A stretch of DNA of 64,000 nucleotides from positions 11,666,036 to 11,730,035 of the forward strand of contig OZ035997.1 of NCBI GenBank assembly GCA_964035015.1, read 5' to 3'. Within the stretch, counting starts at the first letter, position 1. Each line of letters begins with the position of its first letter. A model generated the notes under the pieces. It searched no databases. It was not told where the DNA came from and saw nothing but the letters and a program-made list of their open reading frames with translations. This document shows positions 36,301 through 48,103 of this stretch, one piece after another. The position numbers and the translations under genes are program-made. The DNA is from Corallium rubrum (taxonomy: Eukaryota > Cnidaria > Anthozoa > Scleralcyonacea > Coralliidae).

Positions 36301-39015
36301 AAGTTTACATGTAAGTTATGAGTTATGTAAACATTTATATTGCAATGAAATACACGCTGGCATGTTGGCGGCATTGTTCAAGATACTGTTTCTGTACTGT
36401 CTTTGATTTTCTTCCAAATGCCCACTACAATTAATAGTAATACAGTTGATATACATGTTCTTGGGCATAAATATTGTTTTGGCCCTTCTCAGAGCCTGGC
36501 ACCTGCGGCTCAATGAGCAAATGATGAAATGACGAGTCTGATTCAGTGACATTCGAAGACGCCGTGTGGACGGACAGGGGGAAAAACGGCTGATTGGTCA
36601 ATTTGCGAACGTAATAGCGCATGCGCAGAAAGTAAACGGCTGACTTAAACTTATGTTTGAGCCGTCAATTCGAAATAAATAATGGCTGTCGAGAGAGATC
36701 GAAACTATGTTTTATGCGTTCGTCGATGGTTTTGCAGTCCACCTTTGCTAAAACAAATATGTCCACATCCTTGAAACGTGCATTTAAAGCCCAAAGCTGA
36801 CGAAGAATGCTGACGACGACTGGTTTATACAGACGTAAATTATATATGATTTGTTAACGAATAAATAACAATTATATGGCAGAATGATGCTTAGCAGCTA
36901 AAACGTCGCCTTAATTTTTTTCGAGTTAGTACAGCGGGTTGTATAATTCTACCGGTTGGCTAGGTTTGTGAAAAATCATTTATTGTTAGCTAGGAAAAGA
37001 AAAATGATTATTCTTCATTGCAAGAAATCGTTTTTAATCACGAACAGTTCAATCCTTGATGTTTCTAAATACCCGGATTTTTTTTGCTATATGAGTTGTA
37101 TTGTCACTTAATTTAGCCCGAATTCGTCATTGTAGAAAATGACGTTTTACTTCCGCCATGATAATTTAAAATATTGGCGCATGCGCAGCCGTTTTCCCCC
37201 CTTGTGTGGACGGCGAAAACGAAGCTTTTCGAGCGCTGAGGTCACGACGATCATGTGATCTGGGTTCCAGTTACCCACGGCCTTTGTTCAGGATTAATGG
37301 GTACGAGAATGCGTTTTAATGTGGATGGCAAAAACGATTCGAAATCGATAATGTGGACGGAAAACTTTGATACGTTTTCGATACGAGGTCTCAAACGAAA
37401 ACGGGAGTAGTGTGCACATGGTCTGAATAGTGGGGCCAAAACTACATATTTTGCTCGCGAACATTAACTCTATTGTTATAATATTAAAACCCAGACAGAA
37501 AATATTGCATTTTACAAAAACTAAAGAACTTGTAAAGCGTGTAAGAAGAATAGCTTATCGTAGTTTTTAGTTTATATTTTTAGTAGGCCGGATTCTGGTG
37601 AGTGGTGACGCGTAATCACATGCAAGCAACCTTGATCGACTCCGTTTACACAAGAACATTATTTCTTTCCAGATTCGTTTTGTGAATCAGTCCGCGTGAT
37701 GCTGGATTCGTTTTACCGTTTACACTGAGAATGACAAATCACGAATCTAGATCACTCCGGATATGATACTACGTTTGAATCTATTAAAGCGAGTATCAGG
37801 TTAAATGACGCAGCCACGTCAGTGCTCATCGACTTCTATTAAAATATATTTTTAGGCATCCAGAGAGTATCGTGTCTTTGAGTTATTCACGAAATTTATA
37901 ATAATAACAAATTGTAAACTGATATACGGCTATTAAATCACTCTATAGGCACTTTTCCGGTCATCGCGCTGAAACAGCATTTTGGCCGTCACTGCGAATA
38001 CTCGATCACATCTAATTCACAAGAACTCACAACAAAAAATAACAAGCACTGCGAGTTCTTTTTAATTAGATGCAAGTACTCGCTTCGAGGGGGTCACATA
38101 TTGTAATTTAAATCTTTGGTATAGTCTATTAATGTTGCAACACAATTAAAGATCGATGTGTACGCAGAATCGGCTAAATTATCAACTTTAATGGGTTAGT
38201 TTATAAGGTCGGAGTCAGTATATGCAGAAGTCGAGATAACGGGACGCTGTGGTGAAAATTTCCAGTTGTTTGAGTCATTGACTCATTAATCTTTTGATGT
38301 TCATATTAAATATAGATAAGTTCACTGTGTATATGTTAACTGTTTAAAAAAATACACTTTTCAGAAGAAATTTTGATCTGTGAAGTTGAAGCAGAACAAC
38401 TTGCAGTAAAGCCAGAGACACTACACTGTCACCGGCTATAGCCATATAGCCAGATTAATTTAATGGCTCGGCGACGACGCGACACATCTATATATATACA
38501 TTACTATTTACGATATAGATACAATCCAGGGGATTTGATTGTCTTTGCCACTTGTCGCTGAGCTCTGTTACGTGAGAAGTCATAAGAAGTGAAGAGAAAA
38601 TAAACAAAATAACACAGTTGAAGCATGTTATAAAACTACTAATACCGTTATTAATAATACATACCGTTGAATTTACAAAATTACAAATCTGATATTTCGA
38701 TTCCTTCGATAAGTTCTTGAATTTTCCAACCGCTGGGCCAACCGCTGTTTCACGAGCTTGGATAAGAAAGCCTTGTATTGTTGACCCTGTTATTAAAACA
38801 TGAACATATTCACCTTGTTTGTCCCATGTAGCGTTTATTATATAAGGACTTTCGGCCACATCTTGGTGTTGAATAGGACTAGGATGTCTTCCAAGTCCAG
38901 AATTTGTAATGTGTCCAGGTAACATGTATTGACAACTAGCTGTTGGAGCACCGTCAGGTTTCCCTAACAATGTTCTACTGACAAGACACGCCAGAACCAT
39001 TTGAAGAAGCCTCAT
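29378..39015 (-). CDS. Reeler-domain predicted GPI-anchored protein, gene C (four exons)
   Basis: Exons 38665-39015, 35740-35910, 34810-34863 and 29378-29455 join in phase 0 to give 217 residues. Signal peptide about residues 1-18, then the Reeler domain: KPDGAPTASC, MLPGH, SPYIINATW, VHVLITGSTIQGFLIQAR, VGKF, YQICNF in exon 1 and LSFRWEPPLHGKGKIAFYAT...KFWLKLPSNP in exon 2. NAT, NLS and NST are candidate N-glycosylation sites. A Thr/Ser/Pro linker and a hydrophobic tail follow. Introns of 2754, 876 and 5354 bp hold microsatellites, a SINE and a palindromic element. It is the closest paralogue of gene D. Exons 1 and 2 are certain; exons 3 and 4 rest on splice sites, phase and similarity to B and D. 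Confidence 0.82.
29524..30326. repeat. TAGTA/TAGTG pentanucleotide array with a 10-bp higher-order unit
   Basis: About 800 bp. It starts as pure TAGTA pentamers, passes through pure TAGTG pentamers, then is a long, nearly perfect alternation TAGTATAGTG. The 277-codon minus-strand frame is only a repeat polymer. It sits in intron 3 of gene C, just inside the last exon. Confidence 0.95.
30645..30775 (-). mobile_element. tRNA-derived SINE, copy 1
   Basis: On the minus strand GCCTCAGTGGCTCAAAGCG (A box) and GGTTGCAGGTTCGAAC (B box) form a tRNA-like head, followed by CTCAGAAATCTTTTCTGAG and AATTGAGCTTGACGAACGTC. Copies 2 and 3 share head and body. Confidence 0.65.
30909..31015 (+). mobile_element. 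tRNA-derived SINE, copy 2
   Basis: The head has TGGCTCAGTGGTTAGAGC and GTTCGAACCC, then AATTGAGCTTGACGAACGTC. The internal hairpin segment of copies 1 and 3 is shortened. An inverted neighbour of copy 1, 130 bp away. Confidence 0.65.
31330..31485. repeat. TTTCATATATGAAA palindrome cluster
   Basis: Seven or eight imperfect copies of the self-complementary word TTTCATATATGAAA or its halves lie 15-25 bp apart. No coding role; it could be a decayed tandem array. Confidence 0.6.
31765..32854. repeat. pentanucleotide satellite, left block
   Basis: AGAAT pentamers give way to GGAAT/GAAAT alternation (10-bp unit GGAATGAAAT) and short runs of AGGGT, in repeating order with the link GGGAACGGAATAGAAT. 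The same block order returns several times, so longer segments were duplicated, not only single pentamers. Confidence 0.95.
32855..33486. mobile_element. palindromic DNA element inserted in the satellite
   Basis: Ends AGCCTGCGTGCAGACGCTTG and CAAGCGTCTGCACGCAGGCT are exact inverted repeats and similarity continues for about 100 bp per arm (GGCCAAAAGCTTGTTCTGGT). It interrupts an AGGGT run; the flanks TAGGGTT and AGGGTAG are satellite. No transposase. Fragments with the same end lie at 25074 and 27151. Confidence 0.8.
33487..34694. repeat. pentanucleotide satellite, right block
   Basis: Continuation of the satellite: AGGGT, then a very regular GGAATGAAAT array of about 500 bp, then mixed AGGGT/AGAAT/GGAAT blocks with GGGACCGTGGGGTAGGG and GGGACCTAGGG links. 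Runs of TAGGG on the plus strand are G-quadruplex-capable. Confidence 0.95.
34810..34863 (-). CDS. gene C exon 3: 54-bp linker microexon
   Basis: Between acceptor CCAAATGTTCAG and donor GTAAGT, in phase 0, it codes ILNVTQTKIQTTRKPTSS. NVTQT and KPTSS align with NVTRT and KPPSS of gene B exon 3. A nearer internal acceptor (AAAATACAG at 34834) would give only the last eight residues, also in frame, so alternative acceptor use is possible. Confidence 0.7.
35191..35524. repeat. (AAAC)n to (AACG)n tetranucleotide array
   Basis: About 16 AAAC units switch abruptly at about 35256 to about 63 AACG units, ending in a few AATC. The frames through it are repeat polymers. It lies in intron 2 of gene C. 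Confidence 0.95.
36550..37440. repeat. GTGTGGACGG-bordered repeats in the gene C intron
   Basis: CGTGTGGACGGACAGGGGG at about 36563 faces GCGCATGCGCAGCCGTTTTC...TGTGTGGACGGCG at about 37175-37212, and a second unit with GTGGACGGAAAACTTTGA follows to about 37430. These look like palindromic MITEs or their remains; boundaries are uncertain. Confidence 0.45.
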
Positions 39016-40919
39016 TCTGTATAATAATACTAGAATTTATCGTATTTGTTCGAAAAGAGGAAGTTAATAAACCTAAGTACCGCCTTCAGGCCTTGTTTAT
39101 GCATACAATGGGCTGTTTTCAAAGTATATTCAAATTACTCAAGTTGGAGAGCAACTACGAAGCCCCGACTGCAACCAATGAAGGAAATAATTTATGGAAA
39201 ATCTTTTCATTATAGAAGCATTTTGATCCTAAACGAAAGTATGTGAGAAGCGTTTATTCAAAACTGACCTTTGCTATCGCTTCTTGACGCGAGGCTATAC
39301 TAATAAGTCTACTAAGGCGCTATTTACATGAAGAGGATTGGGTGTTCAAGTTAAATCTCGCATGTTGTTTCCCCTTGTTGTGTTTACATGAAGAAGATTG
39401 AAAGCTTTTGATCTGATCGAAGTCAATCCACGCAGTGGAGTGGATCGACTCGAGATTCAAACAAGGATCGAGTTGAATGTCTCCAATCTGATACATGTAA
39501 ACACGGTTTGACTTGAAAGTGACTTGATACGCATGAGTGAAATTGGTGCGTGTTAACATGGCAGACATTGAGGAAAGCCCAGAAACTAGTGTTGAAAAAT
39601 AGGCACGCCCAGGCGTACATGTACCTACTGCGTTAAGATGCTAGGACGACGATGGTGGTTAAAACGCAACCAACATGAATTTTGCAATTTAAAGAAGTCA
39701 CAGTCAACTGATTATTATATTTGATATTTAAAGAAAGTTAAATGATTTCCAAAACGTCCTGGTACTGCTACAGTGATTGTAGTGTCTGTATTAAGATCAA
39801 TTTTAAGCAACAGTTCTCATCTTTTGGCGGTTGACGTCGTCCTGAAGACGTGAAAATGCTCCTAGTGGCGTTGTATAAAGAGCAAGGACGGTGTTAGGAT
39901 TACCCTTGGGACTAAATGTTATTCATCCTCTTTGTTTCCAAACCAGACTTCTTTTATTTACAAGACGTCGTCGTTGTGCTTGCCGTCGTAGATCTTAAGG
40001 TCCCTATCACTATGGTAAAAACAGTGATGCAACTGTGTACTTGTAGCTAACAACCTTGTATTCATAGCTGAACAAGATTCCTGACAAAATTGATGGAATT
40101 GTATAGTTGTAACAACCTTGTGAGATCTAGATTCTAGAGCTAACTAAGAGTTTTGACAAAATTGTCCATGCTCAGAGGCCATGCTGTGTTTTAACTTTAA
40201 AAAAATGAACTCACTCAACTCAGAGTAAAGCCAGCAAGGCGCAGAAGGCTAAGCACTAACAACTCTACTCATATCTGGCATGAGTTCTAATGAATGGTCA
40301 CCCATTCACTATACTAACTCAATTCAATTGGGCTTTACTCCGGCCCTCAGTGGCGAGAGGCAGTGCGCTAATAGTTTGACTATTAAACCTATATGGTACT
40401 AGAAGCTATAGTCATAAAGTATGATAGCAGGGGTACCACCAGGAGTTCCCTAACACAGGGGGGTAAGGTCCTCGACAGGGTGGTCCAGGCACATTCTCCC
40501 CCAGAACGTTTTCAAAATTTGAATGTCTAGAACAGCTTTTCCCATTTTTCAGCATGGAATTATTGCAATAACCCACAAGCTACAGCATTTATTTTCAAGG
40601 TAGCTACTGTATCAATAAAAAAAATCTGTTGAACATTTAGTGTGGTCATTAACCAGTTTGCCATTTTCGTTCAATATTGCAGACAGAAAATGGAATTTTG
40701 TGTGTTGTAATTATTAATACTGTTGGCTTCTGCACAATATATACCGTATCCTGTGTTTCTAAAGGAGTTTCATTCACTATTAAAGCATTAATTACTGACT
40801 TGTCTGACTTAGTCAGTTAAAAAGTTCTTTACCAATTATTAAAAATAGGTGGCTACGGTTCTCCGACAGGGGGCCTCTAAATATCTTTGTTACAACAATT
40901 TGTCAAACAATAATGCAAT
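39016..40919. other. gene-free stretch upstream of gene C
   Basis: It includes the presumed promoter of gene C, without a convincing TATA box. A palindromic piece with TTTACATGAAGA...ATACATGTAAACAC lies at about 39308-39503. No protein-like frame is seen. Confidence 0.4.
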
Positions 40920-41622
40920 CTACACCTTTTTCAGGTCAAATTCAGAAACTTCCAAACGAACTTCAGATAATTCAGATCAATTTCAGAACTTTCCAAGTGA
41001 ATTTCAGATAATTCAAGTGAATTTCAGAAATTTCCAAATGATATTCCGATTTTCCAAATGATATTCAGACATTTCCAAATGATATTCCGACATTTCCAAA
41101 ATGAAGCGAGAGGCTTGCACAGTAAATAGTTCGGATCAGATGAGGGAACACATGTACCTTTTTTGCCCTGCACTACTCAATAAAAAACATTCAATTGCAC
41201 TCATTGAAATAAAAATAGCACTTTATGTATAATCAATGCTATTGATGTTACAGAAGCGTTATTGAATGTCGTTTCGCGCTAATAATAAAGTGCTATTGTT
41301 ATTTCAACGAGTGCAATTGAATGTTTTTTATTGAGTAATGCAGGGCAAAAAAGGTATATGTGTCCCCTCAGCTGATCCGAACTATTTACTGTTCAAGCGA
41401 ACTTTAGCCTCTCGCTTCATTTTGGAAATGTCTGAAATTCATTTGAAAATGTCTGAATATCATTTGGACAATTTGAATATCATTTGGAAATGTCTGAAAT
41501 TCATTTGGACAATCTGAATATCATTTGGAAGTGTCTGAAATTCATTTGGACAATCTGAATATCATTTGGAAGTGTCTGAAATTCGTTTGGAAGTTTCTGA
41601 ATTTGACCTGAAAAAGGTGTAG
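40920..41622. mobile_element. large fold-back element with a TTCAGA minisatellite
   Basis: CTACACCTTTTTCAGGTCAA and its exact reverse complement TTGACCTGAAAAAGGTGTAG are the ends. Each arm then holds a degenerate run of about 20-bp units (TTTCAGAxxTTCCAAATGAT), and a second inverted core (TTTTTTGCCCTGCA...CAATTGCACTC) forms the centre. Nearly the whole 700 bp can fold into one hairpin. Confidence 0.8.
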
Positions 41623-43092
41623 TTAGAAGGTAAAGGAAAGCGCTTGAGATAACAAGCATCTCCAGTATTACTGCTGTAATATTTAATAGTGAATGAAAAA
41701 GATGTCCAGCAATGTCATCAAAATTATAAGAGCAACCATACATTAATTGTTCTTCAAGACATATGCATACATGCAGTAAAAGGTAGAAGAAATGTTCGCA
41801 CATTCATGACACAGATTTTGCATGACATTGACAACTGCAGAGTAGACTTACCAGTTTACGCTCTCAACATAGCCCTGTCACTGACATTTGACTATTTGTC
41901 GTCTACATCGACAATATGCTATTTAATAGCATATTTCGCTCGTGGACTACCATAGGTTTTGGACATTGTTGCTTGACCATGAAGCTACCTTGTTTTCTTA
42001 GAAGAAGGTCATCCATTTCTGTTCGGCAACGCACTGTCTTGTCAGTTTACGAAGCTCGATCAAACATGTTGGCCATATAAATTGCCTGGATTAATTTGCT
42101 TTCAAAAAAATTTTCATCATTCCAACAATGTCTAGCATATCACAGTTAGGAATTACGATTCATACTTAAAATACTTACTAAATTTGTAAAAACGTCCCCT
42201 TGTTGAATATATCCCGCTCCTTGACTATCTCGCTGCGTGTTGTCAACAATGACTTTTGAAATACTTGGTGTACAGTAGTTATGTTGGCTTCGGTAGTTTG
42301 TTGTTGAGCTTGAAGGTTGTGAGTCAATCGTTTTATTCTATGTTTTGATTGGCTCCGAAGGCATTTCTTTTGTTAACTTAACTGAACTTACACACGACAG
42401 TAATGTTATCTACTCGTGCATGCGCAGTAGATACAAAAATGTCATACAGGCACAATTTAAAGACAGCTCTTCTCCACGCGGAATACCTGTTCACAATATC
42501 AAGATAAAAAAACGTAGATTTGACTTTATTGGAGCTGTCTTAGCTTTCTTAGCTGGTTTTACACGTATGTAACGAAACTTGAATTGCATCCTCTGCCCAC
42601 AAATGTATAAGCGTTCTAGTTGCTTCATCGATCTGACCATATTTTGCCCCTACTGTAGTTGATTGTAGACGACTTTGTGGACGATATATTGCCTTTGTTT
42701 TGAAGAATGTGCGCATGCGTAAGTTGCTTTTGGTCCACGGCCCCTAAATTTAGGCTGTCCGAGGCTACCTATCAAGGCGGTCTCGGCACCCCTAACATTT
42801 TGGGTACGCGGGCTGTTGTTGTACCCGTTTACACGACATTAATCAGGGGTGCCGTTCCAAGACAAATTGGTCGGCGGGCCGAAATTGAAGGGTGCCGTAC
42901 CAAAATCGCTTGTCGTGTAAACTTCGTCTCGCTTACCCGGGTCAGCCCGCTCAAGGCTAGTTCCTTAGGACAGGAACGGACAGGATAGTTTTCTTTGTCT
43001 TGTGAGCTCTCGGTCGAAACTAATGACTTTAACACAAGGGAAACTTTCCTGTCCGTTCCTATCCTGCGGAAGATTTTCCTGAGTGGAAACTA
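41623..43092. other. gene-free stretch with MITE remains
   Basis: Short frames lack domain character. A palindromic unit with CCCGTTTACACGAC...GTCGTGTAAAC lies at about 42825-42925 and an inverted pair of ACAGGAACGGACAGGATAG / TTTCCTGTCCGTTCCTATCC at about 42968-43070. Confidence 0.45.
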
Positions 43093-43315
43093 ACCCGTAT
43101 CGTGTAAACGCCCGTGCCGTAACAGTTTGATGACGGTAATCACGATATATACGACCACAGTATTCGGGTCAGCAGTATTCACAAAGTCAACATGCTAATC
43201 CGTCATTATATTATACCGGCACCGTGTAAACGCAAGACTTTTTGGCCTGTATTTACACACCAGCATGATTTTGTTCCGTTTTCAAATTGTACCGTCAACG
43301 TGTAAACGGGGTCTA
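43093..43315. mobile_element. partial MITE of the CCGTTTACACGATGCC family
   Basis: It matches the right half of the 27955-28365 element from GTATCGTGTAAACGCCCGTG to GTGTAAACGGGGTCT, with a short internal deletion. Confidence 0.7.
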
Positions 43316-44184
43316 AGAAGAAACAGAGTTGCCTGCTGAGGAGACCAAATTGACTCAAACCCAGCCCAAACTGTAAAGTTTCTGACGTCACAAATACGTT
43401 CTGACTTTGGTCATCGGTTCCCGGCAGACAGTAGGACGTACCACGATATTGTGTTGTTTCGTGACCCACAACGAGGGTGGGCATGATCTTGGTATTAAAT
43501 TGTAGATAAAATTATGGAGATCATTCTGTGTCTTTTCACACGCGAGATTCTGGTACGTTAGTTAGCAATTGCAATTTATTTACAAACTCGAAATATGCGT
43601 GAATCGGATCAGTGTCCCCGGCGATTGACCAGTGATAATCGCCGTAGGCTCCTCGATCTCCGGTGAGACAATATGGCGGCTTGTGGCGAAGAAGACGTTT
43701 CGAGTGACGAGTCTGATGACAATATACAAGAGAAAGTGTGTATTATGTGCATTAATCCGCCGAAAAGTCCCAAGATTGTACCATTTTCGGCCAGGACATG
43801 GAATACATTCTTAAAATATGTTCCAAAATGGAAATCTTTAGATGGAGATCAAGCAGAAATTGCGAGTAAGTTTATTGATAAACATGCAGAATTCAACATC
43901 GATAACATCGTTGATGCAAATGCAATTCCAATTCCACTACATGGTGGATATCATCAAATGTGTTACACACGGTTCACCGACTCGCAACGCGTTGGAAGAG
44001 TGATAAAAAACATGCAAAAATTAGCTTCCAAAGGTAGGTTTAAATTATGTCTACATGACAATGTTTTATGTTATTGGTGATTAAAGTTGTTTACATTACC
44101 ACGAGTGACTTTATTAAAAGGATAGAAATACACATGCTATGACTATGGCGATAAGTAAAGACCATTTTGCAATTACTTTAATGG

Positions 44185-44665
44185 AATACCAGTTTTTGTG
44201 ATTACTCAAATTCATGGTAATTGTGATTTGAAATCCTTCGCTGCTATGTGTCCCCCTGTCCAATTATTTTTTAATGATAGATCGAGCCAATCAAATTTTA
44301 ATTTACCATGTATTTTGAGAGTCATTATCAGCAATTATCGCATGAATGGAGTACCAGCTTTTGTGATCACCAGTTTAATAATACCAGCCAATCCTTCAAT
44401 TGACTGATCAGTTTTATCATGGTAAATAAAATTTTATTATTATTATTGACATATTGTGATTATTCAAATTCATGGTAATTATGATTCGAAATTATTTTTA
44501 ATGATTGAACCAATCTAATCTTATTTTGGCAAAGTACTTTTAATTATATTTATTTACCATACATGAATTCAAATAATCAGGAAGATTGAATACTGGGCTC
44601 GCTCTTTGTGGTTATTCAAATTCATGGTAGTTGTGATTTAAAATGCTTCACCATTTTATTTACAA
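44185..44665. repeat. degenerate repeats in intron 1 of the nuclease gene
   Basis: The phrase ATTCAAATTCATGGTAATTG recurs at about 44204, 44462 and 44617 with related flanks (GTGATTTGAAAT, TTTAATGATTGAACC). Spacing is uneven (about 255 and 155 bp), so it is a decayed duplication. Confidence 0.6.
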
Positions 44666-47600
44666 TCTTGACTTAAGGACTATCACAATAATTATGGATT
44701 GAATCTCTTTTCATTAGCAGACTAATGTCTAATTCACCAAAAATTCAAATTATTTATCTTTTAATTCTTTATGCAACATGTACAACTTGACCATTTAACC
44801 TCCCATGTTAAACACATTTAAAACTTTTATATTATGCCATACAGTCATTAATTTTCCGTTTTTCTTTTTCTGTTGAATTGCAGCATTATCTTCTGATCCT
44901 CTGAACTGCGAAGAGGTGCATCTTGCACCTCTTGACAGTCCTAAACCAGAGAAGAGACGGGCTCTACGTTCCAGCTTTGACCGACCTACGGTGCTGTCTA
45001 GATCACAGCATGTGTTACCGAGCATATGCATTCTTTGTCAGAAAGAGAAGACAATCAGATGCTGAATCACTCGTAAAAGGAAAAAGGAACATCTTGTGAA
45101 ATGTTCTACTATAGATGCAGTTAATTTGAAGCAAGTGGCAGAGGACAATAAAAATGAAACCCTGCTTATGCAGATCAAGGGTAAGGATTGTGTGGCTATT
45201 GAGGTAAGGTATCACAATTCTTGCTACAAAGATTACACCCGCTACCTTACCAAAGCACAATCTGATGGTACAAGCAAGAATGATACATCTTATTCAGTGG
45301 CATTTGAAGTATTTTGTGAGACGGTGAGATCCAGCATCATTGAAAACAAAGATATAATGAGACTGAAAACACTCAATGACCTGTTCATAAAACAGGTTAA
45401 ATTGACACATGGAAAAGAAGCAGATTCCTACAAAACTGGCAATCTGAAGACGCGCTTGATGAAGAAATTTCCTCAGTTGTGTTTCATTACCCCACACATG
45501 CGGTCGCAGGGCGATATAGTATATGTTAATGACATTTCGACAGCTGCACTTGTAGAGGAGAAGAAATTGCTTCAAGAGGCAGTGCATATCACTACAGACA
45601 GTGAGCAAGATTCAACGAATGAAATCGTCAAAGCCCCAGCACCGTCCAGACAGAGTAACATTATTGATGCCCAAACAAACAAACTTAAAGACAGCTACAC
45701 GACAGCATTGGAGTTGAGAAATATCATAAATGATGTAAAACCAACTATGCCCTGGCCTCCAACTTCAGAACACCTGAATCAAAAAACAGCAGAAACATTA
45801 GTTCCATGCAGCCTCTACAACTTCATCGCCTGGACAGTTGGAGCATCAGAAGAGCCAGATTATGAGAAATTTGTTCAAGTAACTCCATCAACTCATAAGA
45901 AACTTCTGTCTATTTCACAAGACATCATTTCCCTTGCCTCAAAAGGACAGAAGTTGATGCCAAAACACATGTCACTAGCCATGGCTATTCGTCACCTCTC
46001 AGGATCTGCACAGTTGATTGGCCTGTTGAACGGTTTTGGCCATTGCGTTTCACACTCTGTGACATTGAACCATGACACTGCACTAGCTAACCAGGAAATC
46101 AGACGTGGGGACGATGCACTTCCTTCATCCATACAGCCCGGGATACCAACTATCATTGTTTGGGACAATAACGATTTTGGTGAAGAAACCTTGTTGGGTC
46201 ATGGAACGACTCACAACACAAATGGGATAGTTATTCAGCATGGCAACACCACTGCAGCCACAACTGATCCTCCAAATGCATCCACAACTGATGTCCTAGT
46301 GAAGAGAACACGGAAGAGGTCAATGGAACCACCACTAGCAAATCTTGCTACATATTATGGAGGAAAAAACGAAGGTCCAGCACCGTTTGCAGCAGGGGTT
46401 TCGTTGCAGCAGTCCACATATGCACCGCTACTAAAGAATCCTGAGAAGCTGGACCTAGCATATCATGTCACGAAATTCAACATTGATAGATTTCTACCGT
46501 CGTGGACTGGTTACAATCAGCTACTCGCTCAAGTTGAAGTGCCACCGAGATCTGTCATAGGGTATTTGCCAGTGATAGATGGGAGCCCCACAGACATGAA
46601 TACAGTATTAACAATACTACAGAAGAGCGTCCAAATTGCTGATAAGTTAGATCTGGAGACAATTGTCATTGTAATGGATCAAGCCATTTATTCCAAAGCA
46701 CAGCTGATTAGATGGAAAAATGCGCAGTTCCTGAAGAAACTGGTCATCCGTCTTGGGGCATTCCATACAGCCATGTCATTCCTGGGATGTATTGGCAAAC
46801 GTTTTGGAGATGGTGGCCTGCAAGACGTACTGATTGAGTCGGAGGTTGTCGCCATAGGCTCAGTGAATGGTGTCCTTTCTGGCAAACATTACAATAGAGC
46901 AGTCAGGTCACATAAGCTGATGTCCGATGCACTACACCAAATGAGGCTACAGGCTTTTCTACATTCCATTACGGAAGAGGCAGCTAACAAAGTGGAGCAA
47001 GTGATGGCAGACTTACAACAAGCATTTCCAAATCCTCAGTACTTTGAGATTTTGAACAGTGATAGGTTTGAAGAGTTTGTGGCATCCTTTGACCAGTTCA
47101 TACAGGCAGGTAACAGCAGGCAGACCTTCAGATTCTGGAACTCGTACTTGGACATGGTCGAGGTTCTATTGCTCTTCCTGAGAGGTACGCGAGAGGGAAA
47201 CTGGAATCTGTACTTGGCAAGTGTCAGACGTATGCTGCCGTGGATATTTGCATATGACCATATTAACTACAGCCGATATCTTCCAGTGTACTGGCTGGAA
47301 ATGAGAGATCTTCTAACCACTCATCCAGTAGTTCATCAGCAATGTATGGAAGGCCATTTCACTGTGCAAAGAATCATAATGCATTTGCTCAAATAGCTTG
47401 TGATCAGACAATTGAGCAGACAGCCAATCGCGATTCCAAGACAAAAGGAGGAATGACAGGTTTTACAACAAGCAAAGGAACCGTAAACAGATGGATATGG
47501 TCACACCATGCAAGGGGATCAATAACAAGGGAGTGTGAGGACATGGCAGGCAAAAGAGAAAGAGGCTCCATCAGAACAGATGTCCTTCCAAGCCAGATGA

Positions 47601-48103
47601 AACGGGACAAGGCAGATGTTGACAAAATTGTGGAAACAACAAACAGCATGATCAATCCCTTCGAGTATGAGGAAGAAGAATTGCTGCACATCACATCTGG
47701 TACAGTGGCTACTGAAGAAGTTCAACAAGACTTACAGTCTGCCTATGATAGAGGAGAAGCTGCATTCATCGCTATTTGTAAAGATCGACTTCAAACACAG
47801 GAAGTAGACTTGCTCACAAGCATGAAAAAACTTAAGCTGAAGACGTTTACCAGCATGTCCAAAACTACAAAGAGTAAAGTCCATGGAAAGGAGGTCTCTC
47901 TAAAGGCAGACAGAAATCTTGTAGCAAGACTAGTCGTTATTGGACGCACCCGCAAGGTGGACCTGCAAGAACTGTTATCATACTCCTTGGGACCTGTACC
48001 TTTAGCATTGTGTACATCACTTGGATGCCTTGTTAAAACCAACAAGGCTAAGATGCTACATAGCCTGGAAAGTCAACCAGAAAAAGCGATCGTCGAAATT
48101 CCA

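Noticed and set aside
42345-42572. 75-codon plus-strand frame with a hydrophobic end
   Set aside because: No domain, no splice support and flanking MITE remains; treated as chance.
45063-45065. In-frame TGA as a selenocysteine codon
   Set aside because: It follows a Cys in a Lys/Arg-rich stretch with no redox motif, and two frame changes later in the exon make simple disruption more likely; no SECIS-like element was recognised.
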